64,000 bases of DNA from Orobanche coerulescens. Lineage: Eukaryota; Streptophyta; Magnoliopsida; Lamiales; Orobanchaceae. Each line of letters starts with the position of its first letter. Positions within the stretch are counted from its first letter, which is position 1. Location of the stretch: positions 80,090,096 to 80,154,095 of the forward strand of contig CM065802.1 in the NCBI GenBank assembly GCA_033398695.1. Direction: 5' to 3'. The position numbers and the translations under genes were made by a program. Below the pieces are notes generated by a model, which made no database searches, was not told the origin of the DNA, and saw only the letters and a program-made list of their open reading frames with translations. Of the stretch, positions 11,803 through 21,509 are shown piece after piece.

Positions 11803-11954
11803 TGTTATAAACTTGATAGAAAAAGAGAGAAATTGGAAGAGAAGAAGAATAATGTGTGTATTCTTATGAGGGCCAAATGCCTTTATTTATAAGTACACAT
11901 CTAGAGTTTTAGGGGTATAAAGGTCATTCATTAGTAAATACATTAATTACAACA
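11803..11954 (-). repeat. 5' LTR of element F
   Basis: A 152-bp copy of 6519-6670 with two substitutions near 11900 and 11914, followed by the second aatat target duplication. Confidence 0.88.
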
Positions 11955-12989
11955 AATATTATTTTTTGACTTTGATGTTTTTATTTCGGATTTTGTTATA
12001 ATATTAGCAGTATTAATTGTTGAACTTTGTGATGGGTATTTTTCTTTGTTTCAACAAAGTCGAGACGCAATTTCATTCCACGTTGGGTATTTGAGCAAAT
12101 GTTTCGACAATGAATTGTGAATTTTAAAACATTGAAGAAAGCGATGATAACGAGAAAGCAACAATTGCTCCGATTTTCATATAACGAAAGAAAAAAAAGA
12201 AGAAAAAGAAAAAGAAGTGGCACATTGTATGAACGATCACTGTCGAAGATAAAAATATAAAAGAAACTTGAGAGAAGGAAAAAAGACGTGAAAAGAACAT
12301 CTGAAGACTTCGAGGACCAGAAGGTTGATAACAAATAAATAGGTAACAAGTTTTACGAGAAAAAAGGCAACAAAGAAATATTAAACATGAGCTTAAGACA
12401 GCTTGATATAAGTAGAAAATGAATCCCGTGTTTTACTCCTACTAAGATCTCGTCCAAAAACAAGTGATCAGGTCAGTCATGGTAGTGGCAAGTCAACTCG
12501 AGTCGCATCTCATAAGAAACCGTAGGAGTTGTGATGCTGCATGTTTGTGCTTACGGTGAAAAAACAAAGATATAAATTCCAAGTCGTAAAAATATATGGA
12601 GGCAGATTATCAACTAAGAAATATAAATGCGTGACAAGAAAGTAAATGAAAGCAGGTAAATCGAAAAAATAAAGTAAAGGACAATGCGAAGAATAAAGTA
12701 AATGCAACATCGAGGATTATGATTTCTTCAACCCCCAAGCAATTGTCAGGTAATTAAGTAGAAAAGATCTTTCAGGTTATTTCTACAAATTGCTCCAATT
12801 AACTACAATGGCCTTTCGGATTATATCTAACCTCTAATTAAATTCGTTCTGGGGAGAATATCTCTCGATATCAATGCTCACCCAAAAACAATTTGAAACT
12901 AATCAATAAATCAAATAGCAAAAAAATCAGGATCTTGAGCGAAGGAAGCTGGGACTCGGGAGAGGTTATGGTCATTATGGGAAGTATAC
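11955..12989. other. Unassigned intergenic DNA
   Basis: About 1 kb between element F and LTR G. AT-rich with purine-rich stretches around 12180-12300. The longest frame (117 codons, minus, 11996-12349) is a low-complexity Phe/Leu/Ser string with no domain. No repeat, RNA gene or transposon terminus recognised. Confidence 0.5.
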
Positions 12990-13263
12990 TGTAATATCCG
13001 CAATTTCGATTTTTCTGGTAATTTTTTTTTTGGTGTAAGTCAATCTTAGCAACTCTATTGTGACCGTTTCGTCATTCCGAGAATGATTAATTCTAAACTT
13101 TTTGTCATCCGAGTTCGTCTCGGTGTCGTTCTATTGAATTCCGTGTTCTTAAGCGACTTTTCCACATATGGTTCGACTTTGTAAAATCACAATTAATTCT
13201 TGGAAACTCCAAAAATTCTGAATCTTTTCAATATTATAAATCATCAAGTTAGCTTTCCAATGG

Positions 13264-13477
13264 GGGAACGGATGGTGCCCTTAGGTAATGTCCGGGGATG
13301 AAACCATTAACCCTGCCCGGGCCCAGTAAGCGCGGGCCTGTAACCCAAGCGGGGGACAATGAGGCGATCAGGTCATGCTGGCAAACTTACCTCTAGACCG
13401 GGGGTGAGCTCGAGCCTCTTGGGGGGGACTCAGGACAGGGGACGATCCTCCTTGTGTGCGTGTGTGGGGAAAAAAAA
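13264..13477 (+). mobile_element. SINE-like short retroposon with poly(A) tail
   Basis: A 214-bp insertion flanked by a perfect 18-bp duplication, aagttagctttccaatgg (13246-13263 and 13478-13495), ending in a gtgtgcgtgtgtgggg stretch and a run of A. Long variable target duplications plus an A tail are the mark of LINE-driven retroposition. The body is GC-rich and non-coding. I could not identify convincing pol III A and B boxes (a weak B-like gagctcgagcc lies at 13406), so the RNA of origin is undecided. Confidence 0.75.
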
Positions 13478-13590
13478 AAGTTAGCTTTCCAATGGTTCAA
13501 ACGGTGAGTCAATCGGAGTCCGGATGAAGGAGTTATGATCGAAATAGCTAAGGCTGCACCATGTGCCTTTTGGTGCTGGAGCGGGCTGTA

Positions 13591-13695
13591 CCGCGGGCCG
13601 CGGCCCCTTCTGGCCGGGCCGCGGCCCAAAGACCATGTGGGTGGCAGTTTTTGGCCGTGGGCCGCGGCACACTCAGCCTGTGCCGCGGCACACAG
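13591..13695. repeat. GC-rich palindrome array in LTR G
   Basis: Several GCCGCGGC-centred palindromes (gggccgcggccc, gtgccgcggcac and variants near 13596, 13616, 13657 and 13680) within 105 bp. Allowing for the SINE, they lie about 370-475 bases from the LTR start, roughly where the related D LTR carries its TTACGTACGTAA array. Confidence 0.75.
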
Positions 13696-14779
13696 TGCAG
13701 TTTTGCCTATTTCAGCGGGTTTCATGAGAATCAAGCTCATTTCATCACGTTCCTTCTTCCTCTCCTCCTTGGACGATTTGTGGGGGATATTTTGGGCGAT
13801 TTAGCATCATCAAACTCAGATAATTTCATCTTCTTCAAGTTGTGGTGAGGATTAACAACATGTTTGTGGATTCTTCATCCTAATCCAAGGTAATTTCTTC
13901 AACCCTAGATTTGATTTTGAGTTGGAGCTTGAGGTTTTGGATGATATAATCATGATTTGTGATGGATATACGTTTGATTACGAGTTTTTATGAGTTATCA
14001 TCGGATTGTTGGAAGTTTTTCTCAAGAATACTTTGGAGGTTGACTTGGAATTGGGATTTTTGATTAAATGTTATCGTAAGCTCGATTTGAGTATTCCTAT
14101 TGGATTATCGATTGTATTGAAGGTGTTTTGTTGGATTGAATCATTTGTTTGAAGTTGGTTTTCGATACAATTGGGTTTGGTTGTTTAGGATGGGAGATTG
14201 TATTCAAGGTGTTTGTCGAAATGCCTCAATGAGTTTGGGATTTATTGTATCGACCTCTTGAATTGGTTGTGATCATGCTTGATTCGTGTATTAAACGAAT
14301 TGTTGGTATTTGTGTCGTTCAAGATTGTTCAAGCGGCCGACAATTTCATTAAGGACGTTGTTCGTGGAAGGACATTCTCGCCGTCGGTTTAAGGCAAGTT
14401 TTATACTTGTACTAGTCAATGAGATTAATGTTATCATATATGTGTATGAATGTGTTGTATCATTCCGAGACTTAGTCTCTTCATAAGTTCATTGATATTA
14501 GGGGATCGTTCGACGCGATACTCTTCGACAATTATGTCAAATATTTATTATCATTCATTAATGGCCGGTAAGGTATTGAGATATTCGTTGTTAATATTAT
14601 TATCGATCACCGGTTCGCGGTATCGATGTATCGGTTGTTGTTGTTAATATTGATGTGGATCTAAGACGTTGTAATCATTGTTATTAATGTTGGCGTCCTG
14701 TCATTCATGTTGTATTAGCGGATTGAAGGCATTGTCGTATTCATTCTCATCTTCGTCGTCGGTAACCGATTAAAGGTAC

Positions 14780-15010
14780 CGAGGCATTCATTGCATCATT
14801 GTCAACGATTAGCCATTATAAGGCAATCGAGATATTGAATCATCCGCTGCATCATTGTTATCGGTTGGCCATTCTAAGGCAATCGAGGTATTGAATTGGG
14901 GTTGTTGAGGATAGTTCCCACCCGTTGTGTCATTGTTATCGATTGACCATTCTAAGGTAATCGAGGTATTGAATTAGGACTGTCGAGTACGATGCCCATC
15001 CGTGAGTCAT
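14780..15010 (+). repeat. Tandem ~75-bp repeats in LTR G
   Basis: Three degenerate units built on attgttatcgattgaccatt, taaggcaatcgaggtattga and a ccatcc/cacccg tail. The same module recurs in the D LTRs around 52560-52900 and 58915-59230. Confidence 0.75.
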
Positions 15011-15272
15011 CATTATCGTGTTGGCCGACTCAAGGTAGCACACTATCATTCTGGTGAATTCGGTAATCTACGGATCATTGTCGTTTGTGATTAATTATAT
15101 TATTTTGGAGGCTAGTCTCGGCTAGTGCTCATTATGGGTAAGTTTGGGGTTTGAACCTTCACGGTTGGGTTTCCAACACCTACAGTTCAGTAGGTCACGG
15201 CTATTGGATGACCAAATTGTGATACGTCTTCGTGCCGTGGCTTCGGCCCTAATTGTGATACGGCTTCATGCC

Positions 15273-16319
15273 TGTTGGAACAAAATCTTTTAGATCATTT
15301 TGACGATGTGTTATTAAAACCAAAATTTACTTAAACATATTCTTTTCTTCAGTTAACGTACATAACGCAAACCATATTAACGTACGTAACATTCACAGTT
15401 GTCTGCAAGATTTTCAATACAGTTAACGTACGTAACTCGTCTATTATAACGCATTTAACACTCATTGTTTTCGTAAGTTTTTCTGTATAGGTAACGTACG
15501 TAACCAGAGTTATCTAACGTACGTAATGCTTGAATTATTCTGACCGTTGGAAAAGTCACTAGCCGTTGCAACAAGTCGTCTCATTGAACGGATCTCTGAC
15601 CGGAATATTACGTACGTAACCATGAAGTTCATAACGCATTTAACGTATATTATCATATCTCACCGACCAGTTCTTCACTTCCGCTACGGCCGCTATTCTT
15701 AGCATATAACGTACGTAACGTTCATAACGAACTTAACAATCAGCATGTAACGAACTTAATCAGTAAAACTGTTCCAACGGGAATTTGAGCTCAAGAAGGC
15801 TATAAATAGCCAACTTCATGGAGATTGAAGACATACAAGCATTCTGAGCCTACTAGCATTCTCAAGCAATATCAAGCAAACATTTTGAGAGACATACTTA
15901 TTCTATATTGTGATACGAGAAGATTTGTTCTATAATTTCCAATCTTCATTCTTGTATCAAAGAGCGATCTATTGTGAAAGTCGAGTTTCTACTCGCATTT
16001 ATTTTGTGTATAGGTTATCTTGTACCCAGAAAAACAAGAGTGTTTTTGTGAGGTTGTTCTTGAGCCCGGATATCAAGAAATTGTAAGAAGTTGGCACTAA
16101 ACTAGAAAGTGCAATTCTAAGTTCTAAGAAAAGTCCTAGTCGATAAAACTAGGTAGGGGACGTAGGCTTCGTTAATAGCCGAACCTCTCGAACAATTTCT
16201 TGTGTTCTTTCTTTTCCGCATTCTAATTACTCCGATATTTTGCTTCCGCACAAAAAGAGTTCAATACTCTTATCCGCACTATTCAACCCCCCCTTCTAGT
16301 AGCGGTACCAATCTAACAA
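15273..16319 (+). repeat. 5' LTR of copia family A
   Basis: A 1,047-bp LTR, TGTTGGAACA...ATCTAACA, paired with 23151-24189. It holds eleven TAACGTACGTTA-type palindromes (15352-15760), then a TATA box tataaatag at 15801-15809, which marks the U3 promoter. Relative to the right LTR, two sites are changed to acgcattta and two to acgaactta. Confidence 0.92.
15352..15760. promoter_or_regulatory. Palindrome array upstream of the LTR TATA box (copia A, left LTR)
   Basis: Eleven sites at 14-90 bp spacing, mostly AACGTACGTAA, ending 40 bp before the TATA box. The core contains both a bZIP-type ACGT and an SPL-type GTAC. Position and repetition argue for enhancer function, but that is inference. Confidence 0.8.
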
Positions 16320-16320
16320 T

Positions 16321-16332
16321 TGGTATCGGAGC
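16321..16332 (+). promoter_or_regulatory. Primer binding site of copia A
   Basis: TGGTATCGGAGC one base after the LTR end, an initiator-tRNA-Met primer site with one difference. The gag start follows 48 bases later. Confidence 0.88.
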
Positions 16333-16379
16333 AGTCTCTTTATCACCGGATTAAAACCCACTAGAGAAAAGATCCAGAA

Positions 16380-18069
16380 ATGGCCTTTATTCACTCCTCC
16401 GTTGAAGGCAACGCTCTCAATCGCCCACCCTTCTTCGATGGTTCGAACTTTATGACATGGAAGAAGAAGATGTCCATTTTCATTCGAGCTCACGATATTG
16501 AAATATGGAAGGTCATTGCCCTTGGACCTACCATTCCTAATAAGACGGATGGCTCTCTCAAAAGTTTCGAAGAGTACGACGATGCCGACTGGAAGAACGA
16601 TCACTTCAATAGTAAAGCCACTCAATTGCTTTACTGTGCTCTCAATCCAGAAGATCACAACAGAATTTCTTCCTGCGAGACGGCAAAAGAAATTTGGAAA
16701 ATGTTAGAGATCACCCATGAAGGTACGAGTCAAGTTAAGGAAACAAAAATCAATATGCTTCTTCACGATTATGAACTCTTCACTATGAAAGAAGAAGAAA
16801 GCATTACCACTATGCTTGACCGTTTCTCGGCAATCACTAATGGGCTAGCTTCATTCGGTAAACCGATATCAAGTGGTGATAAAGCCAAGAAAATCCTTCG
16901 GTCTCTACCTAGAGAATGGGACGCCATCACGGCTATCATGGAGTCGAAAGACCTCAATACCATAGAATTCGGCGCTCTCATCGGATCTCTCATCAATTAT
17001 GAGATTGTCATTAAATCTCAAGTTCAAACCAAAACCTAAGGAGATAGAAAGGACAATCGCTTTCAAAGCCAAAGAAGAAAGCGATCTAGAGGATGAACCT
17101 ATCAAGAAGAGGACGAAGAAACCGCCTTTTATGCCAAAAACATAAAGAAATTCAAAATCTTCTACAAAGGCGCGGAGAGATATCAAGCAAGAATCAAGGG
17201 ATGAATCCAAAAAGACTCACTTCCCTCAAAACAAAAAGTTCGACAACACTTGTCGAAGGTGCGGCGTTCCAGGCCATTTTGCGAAAGATTGTCGTGCTGC
17301 TGCTCCAATAAGTTCATCAAAACCACCTCATGAAAAGTTCAAAAAGAAGGAAGTTTATGTCGCCACATGGAGCGATGATGATGAGGATGATGAACCACAA
17401 GTCCAAACCAATCTTTCTCTAATGGCCCGCGCATCCGAAGATAGTGACGAAGAAGTCGAGGTTAGTGATTCTCATGAAGAACTACTTGATGCTTTTGAAT
17501 CCCTAAATAATGAATACGAAAAGGCTTGCAATAGCAATAAAGATTTGAAAAAGAAAATAAAACTCCTTGAAATTGAAAATGCTAAATTATTGAAAAACAA
17601 GGAAGTTTCTATTGATCATACAAATTATTTGGAAACTGAGAAAATTCTGAAAGATGAATTGCACAAAACTCAGAAAGAATTAAAACTTTATGTTAGAAAA
17701 TTTTCATGTGGTAATGACAAATTCGAGCAACTATTATTTGGCCAAAAATTTTCTCTTTCAAAACAAGGACTTGGATATAATTCATTTCCAATGAAAAAGT
17801 CCTTAGAAATTACCACAAAAGATTCGGACACTTTAAAAACGGGAATTCCATCATGTCCAAAATGTTTAAAACCTGGACATACCGAAACTTACTGTCGTAA
17901 TTCTAGACGCACTATAAGGGTTGAGCAAATTTGGGTACCAAAAGGGACCATTGTTAAAAATCAAGTTTTTGTATCTAACTCCTCAGGACCCAAATTAGCC
18001 TGGGTACCTATAAAACGGAAGAAAATTGTTGTTGTAGGTACAAGCAAGGAAGACAACATTATCAAATAA
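16380..18069 (+). pseudogene. gag: Copia family A gag (SIRE-like), frameshifted
   Basis: The reading starts MAFIHSSVEGNALNRPPFF, typical of SIRE-type gag, with the gag core (WKKKMSIFIRAHDIEIWKVI... EIWKMLEITHEGT) in the first 200 residues. Frameshifts near 17030, 17100 and 17250 break it. A CCHC knuckle (CRRCGVPGHFAKDC) sits at about 17258-17300, an acidic coiled-coil segment follows (17450-17720, Lys/Glu/Leu-rich), and a second knuckle (CPKCLKPGHTETYC) lies at about 17852-17893. An extended gag with coiled coil and two knuckles is characteristic of SIRE/Maximus elements. A second copy starts at 24251. Confidence 0.88.
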
Positions 18070-18070
18070 A

Positions 18071-19543
18071 TGGTATGTTGATAGTAGATGTTCAAATCAC
18101 ATGAGTGGAAATGAACATCTCTTCACGGAGCTGAAAAAGGAAGATCGTGGCTGTGTTACCTTTGGCGATAATAAAAAGGGCCAAATAAAAGGGACAGGTA
18201 AAATTGGTAAGAAACCTTTACCTACTATTGAAAATGTTCTATTTGTTGATGGACTTTGCCATAATCTTCTGAGTGTTTCCCAACTTTGTGACACCGGTCT
18301 TAAATTGATTTTTGAAATTACGCATTGCACGGCAATGAGAAAAGACCAAATCGTTTTTATTGGATTGCGTTATGGGAATATTTACATTGTCGATCTCCAA
18401 GATTAATCTTCCTTCAACGAAAAATGTCAACTTTCGTACGATTAAAATGCCGTTGTTTGGCACCGAAAATTGGGACATGCCTCTTTACCACTTCTTTCAA
18501 AATTGGCCAAAAATGATATTGTTCGTGGTCTACCAAAATTGAATTTTGGAAAAGACCACATTTGTGAGGCCTGTATTAAAGGTAAACATGCAAGAGGCTC
18601 GTTTAAACCAAAAATGGAAATTTCCACTAGTCGCATTCTTGAATTAATTCATATGGATTTAATTGGTCCGTCTCGACATGCCAGTCTAACAGGTAAACTT
18701 TACACTTTAGTTCTTGTCGATGATTTTTCAAGATTTACTTGGGTAAAATTCTTAGCTAATAAAGATGATGCTTTTAAGGAGTTTGTTAAGTGGTGTAAGG
18801 TTACCCAGAAGGAAAAAGAATTACCAGTTATCGCCATTCGAACCGATCATGGTGGAGAATTTGATTCTAATCTCTTTGAAGATTGGTGCGATAAATATGG
18901 TATTGGGCACAACTTTTCGGCACCTCGAACACCCCAACAAAATGGAGTTGTCGAGAGGAAGAATCGCTCTCTAGAAGAAATGAGCCGAACAATGCTCAAT
19001 GAGTATGGTCTTCCTAAATATTTTTGGGCCGAAGCCGTTAACACCGCTTGTTATGTTATTAATCGTGTCCATCTCAGGAGGAACAAAATGATGACTCCTT
19101 ATGAGATTTTTAAAGGTAAAAAGCCCAATTTATCTTATTTTCATCCATTTGGTTGTAAAGTGTTTATTCATAATAATGGTAAAGATAATTTGGGTAAATT
19201 CGATTCAAAATCAGATATTGGCATATTTCTTGGTTATTCTACTAATAGTAAAACGTATCGTGTATTTAATTGTAGAAGAGGTTTGGTAGAAGAATCTATT
19301 CATGTAAAATTCGATGATACATTTTTACCCCCGAGAAAGGTTGTTTTTGATGATGATGCAGGTATGGTTCCAGCTAACGAAGTATCCGATGTATCAAAGG
19401 AGTTGGAGAAGCTCGACGTAAGCTCGGACAAACAGGAGGAAAATACTTACAACCTTCCTAAAGATTGGGCAAATGTGAAAGACCATCCGATGGAACAAAT
19501 TCTCGGAAAAATCGATGAAGGTGTACGAACTAGAGAAATATAA
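18071..19543 (+). pseudogene. pol: Copia family A protease remnant and integrase
   Basis: A protease motif WYVDSRCSNHM at 18071-18103 carries the catalytic Asp, but the usual DSG is DSR. It is followed by the GAG-pre-integrase domain (LLSVSQLCD, then WHRKLGHAS-type residues split by a frameshift near 18405-18470) and a long integrase frame (18470-19543). That frame keeps CEACIKGKHAR, HMDLIGP (first Asp), RTDHGGEF (second Asp) and VVERKN (Glu), so the DDE triad is complete. The C-terminal PFGCKVFIHN and LGYSTNSKTYRVFN motifs are also copia-type. Integrase inserts the cDNA into host DNA; this copy is interrupted and likely inactive. Confidence 0.88.
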
Positions 19544-21107
19544 ATGATTGTATTAACAATATTGCATTTATTTCTCTTACGTAACCAAAGAATATCGATG
19601 AGGCCATAAATGATGAGAATTGGGCTATTGCTATGCAAGAAGAGCTAAACCAATTCGAAAGAAATAATGTTTGGGAATTAGTTCCAGACCGTAGACAAAT
19701 CAATCATTGGCACCAAATGGGTTCATAAAATCAAAACCGATGATGATGGTCTCCCTATTAAAAATAAATCGAGGTTGGTCGCCCAAGGCTATAATCAAGA
19801 AGAAGGTTTGGATTATGAAGAAACATTCGCTCCTGTTGCTCGTCTTGAATCTATTCGTCTTCTCTGTGCCTTTGCCGCATACAAGAAGATCAAACTCCAT
19901 CAAATGGATGTAAAAAGTACGTTCCTAAATGGAATCATCCAGGAGGAAGTGTATGTCAGGCAACCGCCGGGTTTTGAAGACTATGATCATCCGAATCATG
20001 TGTACAAGCTCCATAAAGCTCTCTATGGATTAAAACAAGCTCCGAGAGCATGGTATGATCGTCTAAGCTCTTTTCTTATCTCAAATGGTTATAAAAGAGG
20101 TAATGTTGATAATACCCTATTCATTAAGGTTTTGAGTGATGATATGTTAATTTGTCAAATTTATGTGGACGATATTGTTTTTGGTGCAACTAATGAAACT
20201 CGTCCAAAGAATTTTCAAATCTTATGAAGGGAGAGTTCGAAATGAGCATGATGGGAGAGTTGAAAAACTTTCTCGGACTCCAAATTAGGCAACTCAATGA
20301 CGGAATATTCATTCACCAATCCAAGTACGTCAATGAGCTTCTAAAGAAATTTAAGATGGAAGATTGCAAAGAAATATCCACTAGTATGTCTTCCACTCTT
20401 AAACTCGATAAAGATGAAAAAGGTAAATCATTGACCAAAAACAGTATCGAGGTATGATCGGATCTTTACTTTACTTAACTGCATCTAGACTTGATATAAT
20501 GTTTGCTACTTGTCTATGTGCTCGTTTTCAAGCAAACCCTAAAGAATCTCATCTCATTGCATGTAAACGGATTTTTCGATATTTAAAATATACCTTGGTT
20601 TAGGCCTATGGTATCCTTCTAGCATTGATTTTCAACTTTTTGCATATAGTGATGCCGATTTTGGTGGATGTAAAATTGATAGAAAAAGCACCACCGGAAC
20701 TTGTCATTTTATGAGCTCGTGTTTAATTTCATGGGGGAGTAAGAAACAGACTAGTGTCGCTACTTCCACACCAAGCTGAATATGTGGTCGCGGGAAGTGC
20801 ATGTGCACAAGTCCTTTGGATCAAAAATCAATTACTTGATTATGGCATCAAACTTAAAAATACTCCTATCTTTTGTGACAATACGAGTGCCATTAATTTA
20901 AGTAAAAACCCCATTTTGCATAGTAGGACAAAACACATCGAAATTCGTCACCATTTTATTCGTGACCATGTCCAAAACGGGAATGTTCGTCTCCAATTTG
21001 TTGGTACTAATGAACAATTGGCGGATATTTTTACAAAACCATTACCCGAAGAGGCTTTCAACTTTATTCGCATAAATTTAGGAATGGGACATGCTGATCA
21101 TTTTTAA
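19544..21107 (+). pseudogene. pol: Copia family A reverse transcriptase and RNase H, frameshifted
   Basis: The RT frame 19775-20227 contains [47 protein letters not shown] and the catalytic YVDD box (about 20163-20174). A stop at 20225 splits it from the segment [19 protein letters not shown]. RNase H is spread over 20460-21107 with frame changes, ending FVGTNEQLADIFTKPLPEE, the copia pol C-terminus. Domain order PR-IN-RT-RH confirms Ty1/copia. Several breaks sit beside short indels relative to family B. Confidence 0.88.
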
Positions 21108-21192
21108 ATATTGCGTACTCATCATAGTCACATTAAATGGTCATTTAAATCGGGACATCATCGAAAGGGAAAAGACTATTCATTTGGTCCTG

Positions 21193-21347
21193 CTTACGTA
21201 CGGTAGGGGCGGTCTATTACGTACGTAATAGGACCTTACGTACGTTACATGATGTTACGTTACGTACGTAACGAATCGCAGGATTCAGTCCAGAGAGTTC
21301 AGGTTTTCACGCTACGTACGTTACAGAAAGGATATAACGTACGTAAT
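21193..21347. promoter_or_regulatory. Second palindrome array, upstream of the extra ORF of copia A
   Basis: Six TTACGTACGTAA/TTACGTACGTTA sites near 21193, 21217, 21235, 21257, 21311 and 21335, between the end of pol and a TATA-like box (atatataaa, 21365-21373). This is the same motif and the same order (array, then TATA box) as in the LTR of this element, so it looks like an internal promoter for the downstream ORF. Confidence 0.75.
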
Positions 21348-21509
21348 CCGTCGTTGACCCTAACATATATAAACCCTTTTCGACCGTCCCCTTTCATTTC
21401 TTTCAATCCCTAGCGTCGTCTAAAACTTTCGGAACGAAGAACTCCCTGCGGACCAATTCATCGCGAACCATTTCCATCAAACCTGCACTTTTCGACCAAT
21501 TCAATCTTC

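Larger units (their letters stand above)
6519..11954 (-). mobile_element. Complete copia-type LTR retrotransposon F, probably non-autonomous
   Basis: A 5,436-bp element with two 152-bp LTRs (6519-6670 and 11803-11954) that differ at two positions, flanked by a perfect 5-bp target duplication (aatat at 6514-6518 and 11955-11959). The minus strand is sense: the PBS adjoins the right LTR and the PPT adjoins the left. The interior keeps only fragments of a copia reverse transcriptase and is otherwise AT-rich with about thirty short hairpins and three direct repeats. Nearly identical LTRs with a dead interior suggest mobilisation in trans by a related autonomous element. Confidence 0.88.
12990..15272 (+). 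repeat. 5' part of gypsy-type LTR 'G', interrupted by copia A
   Basis: It starts TGTAATATCCGC, the terminus used by the D and gypsy A LTRs. From about 14340 on it aligns with the D-family LTR (for example 14371-14480 against 43082-43195), through the same tandem and GC-rich modules, until copia A begins at 15273. It is a diverged relative of D. Its remaining 3' part would lie beyond the window, because all later elements are nested inside it. Confidence 0.75.

Noticed and set aside
11996..12349. 117-codon minus-strand frame
   Set aside because: A Phe/Leu/Ser low-complexity translation of a purine-rich stretch; no domain, no promoter context, no second copy.
13393..13848. Overlapping GC-rich open frames on both strands, up to 115 codons
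   Set aside because: They run across the SINE and the GCCGCGGC palindromes of LTR G. The lack of stops follows from GC content; there are no domains and frames overlap on both strands.
15352..15760. Regularly spaced palindromes as a CRISPR-like array
   Set aside because: Plant LTR context, 12-bp sites rather than 25-40-bp repeats, irregular spacing and no cas genes.
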